From the NCBI GenBank assembly GCA_026120035.1, contig JALRME010000027.1, positions 434,001-498,000 of the forward strand: a stretch of DNA of 64,000 bases, read 5' to 3'. The notes below the pieces were generated by a model. That model ran no database searches and was not told where the DNA came from. It worked only from the letters and a program-made list of their open reading frames with translations. Positions within the stretch are counted from its first letter, which is position 1, and each line of letters starts with the position of its first letter. This document shows positions 35,002-46,571 of the stretch, piece after piece. The position numbers and the translations under genes were made by a program. Source of the DNA: Coleophoma eucalyptorum. Taxonomy: Eukaryota; Ascomycota; Leotiomycetes; Helotiales; Dermateaceae.

Positions 35002-37133
35002 GCGAGATAAATGAAGGTTTAATTAGCAGCAGCAGATATTGAGAAAATACCTGAAAGACAGGCATTAAATCAGAGACTTTTGAATGAATGAACTTCCAAT
35101 ACCTTACGAACTCATGTCTGTAGTCTAAAGTGGCTTCAGAATGTCTTTCTGTCTGTTCTTGACTTTACTTTAGCGTTTACATTCGCGATAGCAAATTATC
35201 ATGTACTGTATCGTACCATACCTATGCATCACGTTGGATATGGTACTATACGCCTCACCTCACATACCCTCACATGTACAAGCATACCTCCTTTCCATGA
35301 ATGAAATGTGCTCTACCAGGTCACCAAACAGGCCGCACACGAAACACACTCCGCCACTGACCGAACGGAAAGTCCGACCTGCTCAATTCTCTCCACACTG
35401 AAGGAGTCGTAAGACGGTACTTGAGAAGGCACTCGCACCTACCTAAGTTACTTAGCCGCGCTCACATTTCTCTCTCCCTTCCCTCCCCTTGCCGTCACTT
35501 GACTAAATCCAGATCCCAGAATCCGGATCCTGGGATCCTTAGGATCATGGGTTCCGGGCTTCCGTTTCGCCCATGACCCGCCTGCCTTGGTTCTTGGAGG
35601 CGTTTAGACGCTGGTTTGGGGAAGGTTGCCGTGGCAGTTGGATTATATTCCCCTTTTGTACTGATGATGACTAGGCACGACTGGTTGTTCATGCTCATGT
35701 GAAGAGGTTTAGATTGGAGCTTGGAGCATTGGGGACAAACGAAATGTAGATATCTTTGGTATGGTTTCTTTTAATTTTTAATCTTTTCTCACTGAGAAGC
35801 CGGGTAGTTCACACGGTTGCAGAACGGCCCCAAATAATGTAGAAATCCTGCTTTTTTGATGGGTGTCAAGGCTGGTGGAAGTGCATGCATGGTTCAGGTG
35901 CCGGTGGGAAACAGCCGTTCTGCTCGCTGTTGGACAAGGCTTTAAAAGTCTAGGTCGCTGGGTACGTGAGAGCTGCGATGCAGGACATCTACCTTGGAAT
36001 TCAAAAGATCGAATAGGAACCTCACCCGCTCTTTGTTGAGCCTTGGTATATCATGTCTGTGCCTCTACCTCCTCTGCCTTCTGGTTTCAGGACCTGCGCG
36101 TTGAAGATCGGGATTCAAGTCAAGAAGGGGAATTGTCTAAGACCGCGTTCGAAAAGGTCCCAGGAAGGTCGGCTGTACTGCATTGTAGTGTACAGCCTCA
36201 CATCATACGCATCATACCATGCTCCACACTTGCCTATGCGCCTAAACCCGCCCGGCTTCTCCAACCGCGTCTTGGGCCACACTGTGACTCAAGTTGGCTT
36301 GATAGGTCCCTACGCTTCCTCCCCGGGAAATTTGAGGACGGATAGGCGCGTTTGATGGCCAGACTTGGTTGGCAGCATCTCCTGGTTGGCTCGAAATAAG
36401 CGAGGAAGGAGGTCTCTAAGCGCCGACCAGTTTTAAACGACCGCTTATTTTCCGTTCTGGGTGAACTCCACCTTCAACTGGGATGGCTTTCCCTCTGGCT
36501 TGCTGAGGTTGGTGATTGGGTGCTGTGGCGGTTGGTAAGACAGTTTGGCGGTGTCGAGAATTTATAGAGGTCTTTTTTTGGGAGGCCTTGCTGGTGTTGT
36601 GCTTTGTATCGCTTGGTAGCGATTTGCGAGCTGAGGGATTGGCTGCGATTGTGCCGTGCTCGGCTGTTACCATATTCCTAGATCCCTTCACTTACTCGGT
36701 GTTGGGTGATTTGGGTGAGCCAACTTGAGGTATAAGACAGTTGAGTTTCCTGCGCTCCTAGACCTTTTCCTTCATCTTACTCAGTCTTCTCAGCATCTCA
36801 CTTCCTTCTTCCCAAGATCTTCTGTTGTTTCCTTTCAACCTTCTCTTCAGCTCTTCTTCGAAACAGCCTCTTCAGAATCAGCACAGCTGCTACTTTCACT
36901 AACCTTCTTTCCCTCTCGAGGCTCTGTACACACTCATTGCTCGAAACATCCACATATCTTTGTCCAGGGTGGCCCTTCGTCTTGGTTGAACCAACCTTCT
37001 TTGCTTACTTTGATTCGCCTTACCCAACTATTCCAGAAAGTCCTTTGATTGTTGATTCTTCTCTCAGCAATCATTGTTCAAATACATTCTATATTCCTTT
37101 ACTATCACCAAGTCTTTTTATCACCAAGTCATC
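35002..37133. other. intergenic between Sti1 and the MARVEL gene
   Basis: About 2.1 kb with no gene. It holds a near-perfect 26-nt palindrome (listed separately). A CTTC-rich leader-like stretch occupies the last 350 nt before 37134. Long open frames in that leader are Ser/Leu/Phe-rich products of pyrimidine bias. Confidence 0.5.
35512..35537. repeat. 26-nt near-perfect palindrome
   Basis: The arms GATCCCAG and CTGGGATC flank a palindromic ATCCGGAT core. Only one base pair (A opposite C) breaks the dyad. It could be a protein-binding site or a chance palindrome. Confidence 0.7.
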
Positions 37134-37745
37134 ATGCAGGCACCAGCTTACGGAGCTCTTGGTGCTACTTTCACCATCGTGCGTGCCATGCAGGCATGTT
37201 CTCTTATCGCAATCATTGGTATGACGGCCAATTTTATTGCGGAGATGGTCTCCGCGGAAGCCTCTCCACCAAAAGTTTTGATTGGAACTCTCAGTGTTGT
37301 AAGTGTATTCTCCAGAATCCCAAAAGAGATCCATGCTCATGATTTTTGCCAGACCTGTATCTCAGTCCTTTACTGTGCCATCACCTATATCCTTTACTTC
37401 GACTCGCTCCTCCCATTCCTCATCAGCAGCGTCGCTGATTCTCTCCTCCTCATCGCCGTCATCGTCGTAGCAGTCACGGTTGGCAAGCCACTTTCATACC
37501 TCGAATGTGCCAACCTCCCCTCAACCGGCACAACATCCACCTTCCTCGCAAGCGTAGGGGCCAACATCAGCAAGATCAACTACTGGGTCTGGGCCGGTGC
37601 GAGTAAGACCACCTGCTTTGAGATGAAAGCCATTTGGGGACTCAGCATCGCGCTCTGCATCCTGTTTGCCTTCAGCGCCATCACGAGTGTCTGCCTCTGG
37701 AGACGCCAGAGAATGTTTGTTGCGCAGAAGCTGGAGGGGTTTTGA
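37134..37745 (+). CDS. MARVEL-like four-helix membrane protein
   Basis: Small integral membrane protein of the fungal MARVEL-like type; such proteins sit in plasma-membrane or vesicle domains and have no known enzyme activity. Exons 37134..37298 and 37353..37745 give 185 aa. Four hydrophobic segments are seen: ACSLIAIIGMTANFIAEMV, CISVLYCAITYILYF, DSLLLIAVIVVAVTVGKPLS and the one ending SIALCILFAFSAITSV. A basic LWRRQR follows the last helix. The conserved block PPKVLIGTLSV joined to TCISVLYCAI spans the intron and supports splicing. The intron is 54 nt, a multiple of three without a stop, so unspliced RNA would still be translated with 18 extra residues. Directly past the stop lies a coding-looking open frame in another register (37746-37980). 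Confidence 0.8.
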   Translation: MQAPAYGALGATFTIVRAMQACSLIAIIGMTANFIAEMVSAEASPPKVLIGTLSVVSVFSRIPKEIHAHDFCQTCISVLYCAITYILYFDSLLPFLISSVADSLLLIAVIVVAVTVGKPLSYLECANLPSTGTTSTFLASVGANISKINYWVWAGASKTTCFEMKAIWGLSIALCILFAFSAITSVCLWRRQRMFVAQKLEGF

Positions 37746-37980
37746 GGTGATCCCTGAACCTGCACAGCCAGCGTGGGCAGAGGAGAGAGTCGCGGTGGAG
37801 GCGAGGACTAAACCGGCGGATTTTGTGAGGGAGGTCCAGATTGTAAAACCTCAGGGTGTGCGGTTGAAACCTGTCCAGATCGAAATTGTAATGCCTCGGG
37901 GTGCGCAGAGGATCGTGAGGGTGAAAACGTACGAAAGAATGGACTGGGAGGAGAAGTTAATTGGGTCATATCTGAAATGA
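37746..37980 (+). other. coding-like open frame in another register after the MARVEL gene
   Basis: An open frame overlapping the MARVEL stop encodes about 80 residues with balanced composition and an internal echo (VQIVKPQGVR and VQIEIVMPRGAQ), ending in WEEKLIGSYLK. It has no ATG of its own that would make a sensible gene. It may be a frameshifted C-terminal tail of the preceding gene or a chance frame. Confidence 0.3.
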
Positions 37981-39497
37981 GCTTCGGGCACTTGCTTTGA
38001 TTGTTTTTGGGTAATAATAGGTGTTTTTGGCTTGGGACGGGAAGGTCCCTAATATATAGAACCCGCGTCGGCTTCTAATAGACATTCGTTTGTACCATAC
38101 GCTCTCCATTTTTGCGTAATGTGGTTTTCTTATTGCCTTGGTATCAATCATAGGGTTGAGCTTCACGACTCGATATATCATGAACCCCTTTGGAGACTAC
38201 TCGGCCCTGTTCATAAAATGCCTATTACACAATCTAGAAACCTAACTAGCCCAGCTTTACTGTGGATATGATACGACAAAGATCTTGTGGTTCTCGGGTG
38301 TTGTTCTTGTAATGATAGGTCTGCTGTGAAAGTAACTTTGAACCGTCGGTATACAGGCGGTATACGCCCTCGCCATCTCCTTACATCGGCTCGAGAATCT
38401 GGGGTGGCTTAACTACTAAAGAGGATCTGATTAACTGTAGTATCATCGACTTAATAACCAATATCTAGACCTAGAGATGTACCCCGGAATGGTAGATCTC
38501 CCGAGATCTAGCTTGTGTTTAGATACAAAAGGGCACCTTACTCTTCGGGCCCTGCACTTCATGGTCATTTTGGTCCAACTTAACTTAAGCAAGTACAAAT
38601 TCAAGGCTAGTGACTTGTAGCTAAATCGGGACATACATAAGAGTCTAATGAATTGATCCTGAGGCTCCATTGGAATGCTGTGCTTCGCTATAGCTTATTT
38701 TGGAGTAGTTGAGGTAAACATCGAGTAGAACCACAGTAGCTCAACGCTGATTGGTTTTGTTTAAGCGCCAATCATTCAGAGCAATGATGTAGCTGACAAG
38801 GGCTCGCCGCTTTTACAGCTGGCCTTACGAAGCATAATGACAGCTATCACTAATGCCTGAGGCAGCAATAAATCCGAGAGTAATAATACTCCTTAGAAAA
38901 ATATTTCCACCATTTCATCAGAATCATCACTGTACAATACCACTCCTATCAAGCCGGTTCCATCAAAAAGACCTTCAATTCTTCTTCACTTATCTTCATT
39001 GTACTATACCGAGTCCTTCCAATTTCCGGGACTCCGTCTTCTCTGTATAACAGCCCCTTAATAGGTACGTAGCTATACAAGTCGTCCCCGGAAAGAGCTA
39101 CATCTCCAATATGGTGCAAGGTCGGACTATAGACATCTATTATCTGATTGTATCTTCTCTGGACTGAGAAGGCCGTTCCAAATAGTGGATGTCTTTGGAA
39201 AGATCCGGTGGCTTGTTGGACTAAGTGCTGCCCCAGCCATAAGCTGCTCCTTTGACATCTCAACGAAGCGCTGAAAGCAAGTCTTTCACCCGAGGATATG
39301 CAAGAGATAGTTGTTTCCTGTAGTTTCCTTCATGTCAAGAGGCGTTGTTGCTGCATCCTACTGCATCCTGCTGCACTTGGTTCACAGCTTCGCCCCTTCA
39401 AGTGCCAACATGATCCACCCATGGCAATCACATCTGATTGGCTAACGTACCTGACTTTTTAACTAGACCTATTAAAGCAAAGCTCCTTTTAGCGAAG
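37981..39497. other. AT-rich intergenic with one orphan exon-like frame
   Basis: AT-rich DNA between the MARVEL and cyclophilin genes. The left 900 nt hold nothing recognisable. An exon-like minus-strand frame at 38949-39317 is listed separately. Confidence 0.5.
38949..39317 (-). pseudogene. orphan exon-like open frame, possible gene remnant
   Basis: On the minus strand a frame of about 123 codons opens after a CAG acceptor-like site (39320..39318) and ends in TGA. It has good protein-like composition, for example RRYNQIIDVYSPTLHHIGD and KISEEELKVFLMEPA, but no ATG near its start and no upstream exon I can find. I do not recognise the family. It could be the last exon of a decayed gene or an exon of an unannotated gene. 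Confidence 0.35.
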
Positions 39498-40574
39498 ATG
39501 TCCTTCTCTCTTCGCAGACTGGCAGTGCCCCTCAATTTTCAATCTTCTCAAATCTCCAAACGTTGCTTCTCAAACTCATCCGCAAAAATGGCCATCAAGA
39601 CGTAAGTTCACTACCTGTACTCGATTTCATGATTCTGATCCCTTTAGTTACTTCGACGTCTCCTGGGAGGGACCAGTCCTCGACTCAAACGGACGCCCAA
39701 CCGCTACCGTTAAGGGTGAGTTGCTCAAAATATATGCGAATCAGCTCGATTTCGAAGCATCAGAAGCGGAAGACATTGGCAAGCTCTTTCAATGAGCTAC
39801 TACAGTCAACAGGGCTTATAACAGCTTGCTCCAGCTTCACATTCTCTTCTGCTCTTGGTGCTTCGATGTTGTCGCTGTCGACCCCTCATCAACTAAATTA
39901 CCCCTCCAAAACCCCTCATTTTGGTCGAAGCTGACAGTTCCATCACAACAGAGCAATCTGGCCGCATCAACTTCGACCTCTACGACGACGTTGTCCCAAA
40001 GACTGCAGAGAACTTCCGCGCTTTGGTGTGTATTCCTCTCTATATACTAATCGCTTTACTAATTGAATTCTCTAGTGCACTGGAGAGAAGGGATTCGGAT
40101 ACGCTGGATCTTCATTCCACCGCATCATCCCTCAATTCATGCTTCAAGGTGGAGACTTCACCCGTGGCAACGTACAGTGCACCTCCATCCAATACACATT
40201 ACCACGATACTAACGACTATACAGGGCACTGGTGGCAAGTCAATCTACGGTGAGAAGTTCGCTGACGAGAACTTCTCGCGCAAGCACACCAAGCCAGGAC
40301 TTTTGTCCATGGCCAACGCTGGACCAAACACGTAAGTCGTAAAATTGTTGAGAATAATTTTACATGGCATATTCTAACACGTCACAGCAACGGCTCCCAG
40401 TTCTTCATCACCACCGTTGTCACCAGCTGGCTCGATGGCAAGCACGTTGTCTTCGGTGAGGTTTCTGACGCCGAGTCCTTGAACGTCGTCAAGGCTCTTG
40501 AGGCTACCGGATCTGGCAGCGGAAAGGTCAACTACAACAAGAAGCCAACCATCACCGCCTCCGGTGTCTTGTAA
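39498..40574 (+). CDS. cyclophilin A-type peptidyl-prolyl cis-trans isomerase
   Basis: Catalyses prolyl cis-trans isomerisation during folding and is the receptor of cyclosporin A. Six exons (39498..39601, 39648..39715, 39952..40025, 40076..40171, 40225..40331, 40388..40574) give 211 aa. The core holds the family signature ([20 protein letters not shown]), [11 protein letters not shown], and [20 protein letters not shown] including the junction of exons 5 and 6. The catalytic Arg (FHRIIP) and the drug-binding Trp region ([12 protein letters not shown]) are present. The first ATG adds 30 residues ([10 protein letters not shown], then [11 protein letters not shown]), a basic and hydroxylated lead typical of a mitochondrial presequence. 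The ATG at 39588 would give the 181-aa cytosolic form. Exon 3 may instead begin at 39931, adding seven residues; the CAG site at 39951 fits the family better. Confidence 0.93.
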
Positions 40575-41601
40575 ACTGGTCCCTTGATGGAACAGTGCGA
40601 CAACATTGAAGATTGACCCGGATTCTTGCTTATGTAAGGCACCAACTCGTCTTTCTAATCATGATGGAAGCTCTTGCTTTTAGTTAGAGGGGATGGCAAG
40701 TTACATGACGATGCTTCGGAATTGAACATTGATTGCAACTTCAACCTTTTAGACTTGAATATCTGTGACCAGTGACATAGCACCTTGAAATTGGTTTTGA
40801 CGCCGTGAACTTGAAGATAAAAATGCTCAATGTTTTCATTTGTTTCACTATCACAAATCACAACCCCGCAAAAAGCCCATCTTGATCCTGCAACTTACAT
40901 GAACCTGCAGAATCAACACCTTATACCTCCAAATCTATGAATTGAGACAAGCAAGCTCAAAATTTCCAAACTATTCCCCTCATCCCACCGAACCCCGCCT
41001 GAAGCTCACGCCACCAATACATTCTCCCACCTTCGAAAATTCTCTAAGTTAGCGCGTATGCAATGACGTGCCTTCGAACCCCTCAATCTCACTAAGCCCA
41101 ATTTCAAGGCACACAATAGCGACGCAACCCTCATTATACCAAGCTGGATAAGTAGATCAACGGGACATTGATCGACATATTCCTCCGATATTGCAATCGC
41201 TTCGGCCCACAGAAATCCATGCAGTTCTCATGCCGTCGTGGTAGCAGTTCGAAGTCGGTGACCAGAATTTCTACTCGCATGGCTTCAGCACACTTTGACG
41301 AGCAAAGCACTAAGACTCGCGCTATTCCGGAAGTTCCCGTACCATTGGCTGCTGCAAGGTCGTTGTTCCAGTGGAAGCGAGTCTAGACATCTGCTGTAGT
41401 ACTGTTTTACATTCTTTACAGAATCTAACTACTCGTATTTCGCCCATGGTATCTTCCATAAAACTCCAGTCTTCCGAATTGCGCCTAAGTAGAAATCAAA
41501 TACTCTCCCTAGACCATGCCATGGCTCCCTGTCCGATTTTGTATCCACGCTATGCAAGAATCATGCAGCAATTATAGCTCCCAAGTCTTTGAACGCTGCA
41601 T
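40575..41601. other. intergenic between convergent genes
   Basis: 3' regions of the cyclophilin and Rpc34 genes. No gene or repeat seen. Confidence 0.5.
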
Positions 41602-42756
41602 TCATAGTGACAACCACTCTTCAAAGTATTCACAATTGCTTGGTCCCACCGGTCCTCCCTCTTCGCAGAGATCGAAGACCGGGCATCTTCCACATGGAGC
41701 CTCTGTGAGACCGTTGCTTCCACCTCCACCAGTCTCGCCTCGCATTTCCATCTCCATTTCCTTCAAGCTTTTGCGTACAGCTTTGTACGCTACACCTTCT
41801 GGGCCGGAGATGACTTGCTCAATTCGATTGTCAAACATGAGAATATCGAGGAGTTGTTGAATCTCATTTGCGGGTAGGGTGACAGAGGTAACCGGTGAGT
41901 TCTCAATGAAAAGTGTAAGCTCGGAAAGAGTTGGGTAGTTCTGGTATCCAGGAGGCATGGGCAGAAGTCGGTTGTATTCCCGACGAGCAGCACTAAAAGA
42001 CTCTGGCTCTGCTGGAGGTTTCGACAACGACTTGTCGCGCAGAGCTTTTGCTTCCTCGGCAGAAACACGTTTCGTCTTCTTTGGTTCCTTTCTAATTCCG
42101 CTCGAGCTGCTTCGGTAGAAACTCTTTGCGGATATATAATTGTATAAGACGTCCATCAACATGCTGATGAACTCCTCATCCATCTCTCCATCGGTGTACC
42201 AACTGCCTCCTGTCGCTCGATCGGAAGGCCGGATGCTAGACTTAATGTACATCTTCCGGTTTGGATGCTCGACTGTTTTCATATCCCGGATGAGACCCTT
42301 GGTCTCCAGGAACTTGATACTGGATCTGAAGACAGCATCGTGAAGATTTGTTTTGCTCTTGATTGTCTTGGACCAGATTCCATCTGTACCGGCGCTATCA
42401 ACTAATTGGTAGACCATTTCTTGCTCGGAGGTAAGGCCATGGTATCTATAGTAGGGGAGTCAGCTAGAAGACCTAGGATGAGAATCAAGTGCAATTTACT
42501 TTGCAGCATCCTCTCTTGAGCGCACATTCCATCCAATACCTTCCCCATCGTTGAAGATCCAGAGGAGCTTCTCATTTACAAGTTGCTGCGCAACCTGCAG
42601 CACCAGATTAAGATCATCATCTGGAATGACCTCGAAATCTAGGAAGTCCTGTTGCCGAAAACCGTCGTGCGCGCTTGGGCTCTGAAGGCAGGCTTTGTAG
42701 AGGGCCTCTTTGAGGCTCGCGATGTCTGGGCCCGCAGCACCACTGGTAGAAGCCAT
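41602..42756 (-). CDS. rpc34: RNA polymerase III subunit Rpc34 (RPC6)
   Basis: Subunit of the Pol III-specific heterotrimer that contacts TFIIIB (Brf1) and helps open promoters of tRNA and 5S genes. Exons 42756..42500 and 42445..41602 are joined over a 54-nt intron, giving 366 aa. Winged-helix regions are recognisable: LVLQVAQQLVNEKLLWIFND, then YHGLTSEQEMVYQLVDSAG and GIWSKTIKSKTNLHDAVFRS with FLETKGLIRDMKTV. NRKMYIKSSIRPSDRATGGS and WYTDGEMDEEFI follow, all characteristic of the family. The C-terminus has four cysteines in CGRCPVFDLC and the final SNCEYFEEWL, matching the iron-sulphur site described in the human homologue RPC39. The start is the ATG at 42756; one nearby shorter frame begins at an internal Met after the intron. 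Confidence 0.93.
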
Positions 42757-44226
42757 GGCTGGTGTAAGATAAAGACAGGGATTCAGTGCTACCGGGTAGA
42801 CAGCATTGAGATGGTGAAGAATCTGAAAGAGGTGACTTCTGTAGCTGTGTAGGAGTTGTGGGAAATCGTGAATTTCTGTGAGTCTGAAGTTTTGGAGGGG
42901 TACCGCCTGGGAAATTTTACACGAGGCTGGCAAGGCTACGGCTCGGCTTTACTTACTCCATACCAGGCCATTTCAAATTACTGGACTCCTCTTGGTGATC
43001 GTCCTTGATCACTCTCCATTCTTCTCAGCGATCCCTCTTCCACAAACCTAACCCATCGAAACACTGTTACAGTCACATGGTCAAACCGAATAAGTCGCTT
43101 TAAATCCATGGTTATCCAACACACCTAGATGGCTTATTAGTTGAATTGATCGTCTCCTATAACTACTGATAATTGAATAGAAGTGAGACACTATTTAAAG
43201 AGAGGAAAAGAGGTGCTAATGATGTCTGAACGATAGAATTGAAAGGATACAAGCTACGGGGCAGAAAATTAGGTTCTCTGTTGAGCAGAAGTCGATGATA
43301 TCTCAATTGATACGTGACTCAGCTTTCTATATGGTTTGAAGTGCCTTGTAAAGTTCTCACTCTGGTTATTGTCAAGAATAGAATGAGCAGCCCAAACTCA
43401 CTCTTGACATATTGGGCAAGACGTGGTGCAAAATAGGAAACGAAGTCACTGGCGACATCAATCTAAGCTTTGGTTTCCCTTCTTTATCCCTCTTTTGCTG
43501 TTATTATTTCTGCTTATGATCATATCACCAGCGTCAACTAGTCAAAAGCCTGGGGGTTTGGCAAGCACACGAATATGGGATAGAATCATAATTCCTGGCT
43601 ACCTTGAATTACCAGCTCTTGCAGAGTAGAATCTTCTGAATACACTTTGTGATTGGAATGATCTGGTAGAATTGACTTGTTTAGCATGAGGACGATTAGC
43701 TTGATTTCAAAATTGGGGACTTCCTGTGAAGTATATCGCATACAAGGGAGAAGAGGACAGGCCGAGGAAGAAGCAGAATGGGAAAGGAAGAACGAGAATT
43801 AGAAGGATACAAGGAATATCAAGAGCAAAAACAATTGACTTTTCGTTCTTTTTATTCTCAATATCATTTCCTTCACAGCCTATACTTGTGCGCCGCCTTA
43901 ACATGCCCAGAGCTCAGCTATCAAGCTTGATTTGGGCCCGAAAGGTACAATATAGTTGGAGTCAGGCAGTATTGGTTTTTACTGCAAAATCTGCCATTCG
44001 AGATCTGCATATCCTACTAATCAAGATCATCTAAGCTCGCTCGATCGACACTTTACTTGGAAGCTTCTTTAGCCTGTTTTCGATGGTCAAGTTAGTATAT
44101 TCACGTGATGGCTGGAATTACCTAAGCGGTAGGATAACCTGGGATCCGTGGATGGTTGGAACCACGATCTCCACATCGCAAGTCCGCAACTCTACACCAC
44201 ATCATATACAAGCTTAATTTCACGTC
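42757..44226. other. divergent promoter region, Rpc34 and epsin
   Basis: About 1.5 kb between divergent genes. It is AT-rich in the middle with no convincing open frame. A short perfect inverted repeat (TGGTT-CC-AACCA) lies near 44153-44164. Confidence 0.5.
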
Positions 44227-45918
44227 ATGGATCTCAACAGCTTGAAAGAGGCTGCGGCAAGCATCAGCTTGTACGATATCAAGGCTGGTGTGCGAAAAGT
44301 TCAAAATGGTAGGTGCTCCAAAAGGCCAGCACGGCGCATAATGGACCTGATACTCACATTACCTTCCAGCTGTCATGAACTACACCGAGATGGAGGCAAA
44401 GGTATGAATATCTAGGCGCAATTTCATTTCTGCTGTACTTGAGCTCTTCTGATTGAGCTTTCCCAGGTTCGAGAAGCTACGAACAATGAACCTTGGGGAG
44501 CGTCGTCAACTCAGCTCAAGGAGATCGCCAGCGCAACACACAATTATCAGCTTTTGAACGAGATCATGCCAATGATATACAAGCGCTTCACAGAAAAAGC
44601 GGCAGAAGAATGGAGACAGATCTACAAAGCTCTTCAACTCTTAGAGTTCCTAATTAAGAATGGATCTGAGCGAGTTATTGATGATGCACGATCTCACCTC
44701 ACACTACTCAAATTATTGAGGAACTTCCACTTCATAGATCAGAATGGAAAAGACCAGGGAATCAATGTTCGAAACAGAGCAAAGGAGCTTGCGGAGTTGC
44801 TTGGTGATGTCGATCGGATACGAGCAGAGCGTAAGAAAGCCCGAGCCACACGAAACAAATATGGTGGCGTTGAAGGAGGAGCTGGCCTGGGAGGTGGAAT
44901 GTCGAGCAGCAGATATGGTGGGTTCAGCAGCGAGGAGGCCAGTTCTGGAGGAGGCTCCGCGGGCTATGGTGGCTACTCTGGTGGTGTCTATGGGGATGGG
45001 GGCGGATTTGGTGGTCAAGGTAGCGACTTCCAGGATTCTGGTGCACACGGTTCTAGTGGCGGAGGCAGAGACAGATTTGAGGAATACGACGAGTTCGATG
45101 AGGGAGCTTCACCTGCTCCAAGCCGCAGACAGCGTGATGTTTCTGCTTCGTCCTCCAATCGACGCAAAACTGAGCGGGCTCCGCCAAAGAAGGCAGAACC
45201 ACCTAAGAAGAAAGAACCTGAGGTGGACCTTTTCTCGTTCGATGATCCAATTCCCATCTCTGCACCGGCGGTTGCACCTGCAGCTTCCAATGCTGCTGCG
45301 GATGATGACGATGACTTCGATGACTTTCAGTCAGCGACTCCTTCAGTGCAAACATCTGCACCTTCTTTCGGCATTGCTGCCCCTACTGCAACCATTACCT
45401 CTGCAACACAATATGCCGCACCACAGCCAGTTTCGGCACCACAGCAAGCCAACCTGTCAGATCTAGTTGGCTTCTCCTCCATCTCGCCTGCAGCTAGCAG
45501 CAACGCAACTCCGGTGAACTACTCAGCCTTCTCTCCACCAGCCCAACAAGCTCGCCCTGCCGTAGCTGCTGCCCCAACTTCCTACCAAGGCTCGCAGCCA
45601 AACTACTTTACCTCCGTACAAATACCTGCTGCCTCGCCACAGCAGAAGCCAGGTTCAGTTTCGTCAGCAGTTAAGCCAGCAGCAGCTAAACCTTCTGGCG
45701 GGGATGCATTTGGATCACTTTGGTCTACTGCAAGTGCAGGAGTTAAGAAGACCAATACTCCAACAGCTGGTCCTGCATTGGGTCAGTTGGCAAAGGAGAA
45801 AGCTAGCGCAGGAATCTGGGGCACTACCACAACTCCAGCCACACCAGCTCAGCAGCGCCCGGCTCAAGCTCAAGGCGGACAGAGTCTCGGAAACGGACTG
45901 GATGACTTGCTGGGTTGA
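44227..45918 (+). CDS. ent3: Ent3/Ent5-type epsin, clathrin adaptor
   Basis: Clathrin adaptor working between trans-Golgi network and endosomes; the ENTH domain binds phosphoinositides and SNAREs. Exons 44227..44308, 44370..44401 and 44467..45918 give 521 aa. The 32-nt second exon is needed to join VRKVQN to AVMNYTEMEAK, a conserved ENTH segment. The ENTH domain covers about residues 10-160 (VREATNNEPWGASSTQLKEI, QIYKALQLLEFLIKNGSERV, LRNFHFIDQNGKDQGINVR). A Gly/Ser-rich and then a Lys/Glu-rich linker follow. Acidic-phenylalanine motifs EVDLFSFDDP and DDDDFDDFQSA are typical ligands of the ear domains of GGA and AP-1 adaptors. The Ala/Pro/Gln-rich tail ends NGLDDLLG, similar to a clathrin-binding box. 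The Golgi-type epsin (Ent3) is favoured over Ent1/2 because no ubiquitin-interacting motif or NPF repeats are seen. Confidence 0.92.
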
Positions 45919-46571
45919 AATATACGCGCGTGATGATTTTGACTGAGTACTTGTTTGCACGTGGTAAATACACAGAGTCTGGGGCGTTCTGATAGATAAT
46001 GGCGCATAAAATGATATCTTGTTCACTTCATCTGCAATATCTTTCATTTTTGTGGCCAGGCTTGCTTCAAAATAACATTAATTCGAGGTTTCATATATCA
46101 TTCAGAACCAACCGCGAAATCTGATGGTTGCGCACCTCGCTTGTTCCGTCTCAAAGCTAAGCCATGAATCTCACATAGTCTAAGACTATTTATTATAGGC
46201 TTTTAATCCCTTATGTAAGGGTCTTTCCTAGATCTGAGATATATGTGTAGGGTCTGAATTACATGTTCTACTAGAGATGAGAAAATTAGCTGACTTAGTT
46301 TAGGCCAAATTGTGGTGCTAGATACTTAGTAGTGAATAGTCAGTCCAATTGGCAATTCATACACTTATATGTCTCTCCTGTTCAGAACCCCAATACTTGA
46401 CAAAGCCACACAGAATTTAGCACTGAGCAAACAGAGAGGTTTCGAAGATCCGCTTGCACTCCGACGAGAAGAAGATTCGCCAGTATCTCTCAAAAGGTCC
46501 GAAACATCAAACCAAGAATACATGCACAACAGGGACCACATCAGGACAAGGGAAAGCACCAAAAGGGCCCA
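45919..46571. other. AT-rich intergenic region
   Basis: 3' region of the epsin gene and AT-rich DNA with many TA-rich words. No gene seen. Confidence 0.5.

Noticed and set aside
39931..39951. Alternative cyclophilin exon 3 start at 39931
   Set aside because: It keeps the frame but adds seven residues absent from the family's usual KEQSGRI stretch; the CAG site at 39951 with a CTGAC branch upstream is better.
44122..44200. Possible tRNA on the minus strand (hairpin GGTTCCAACC)
   Set aside because: No acceptor stem or anticodon arm can be formed and the B-box has the wrong central base.
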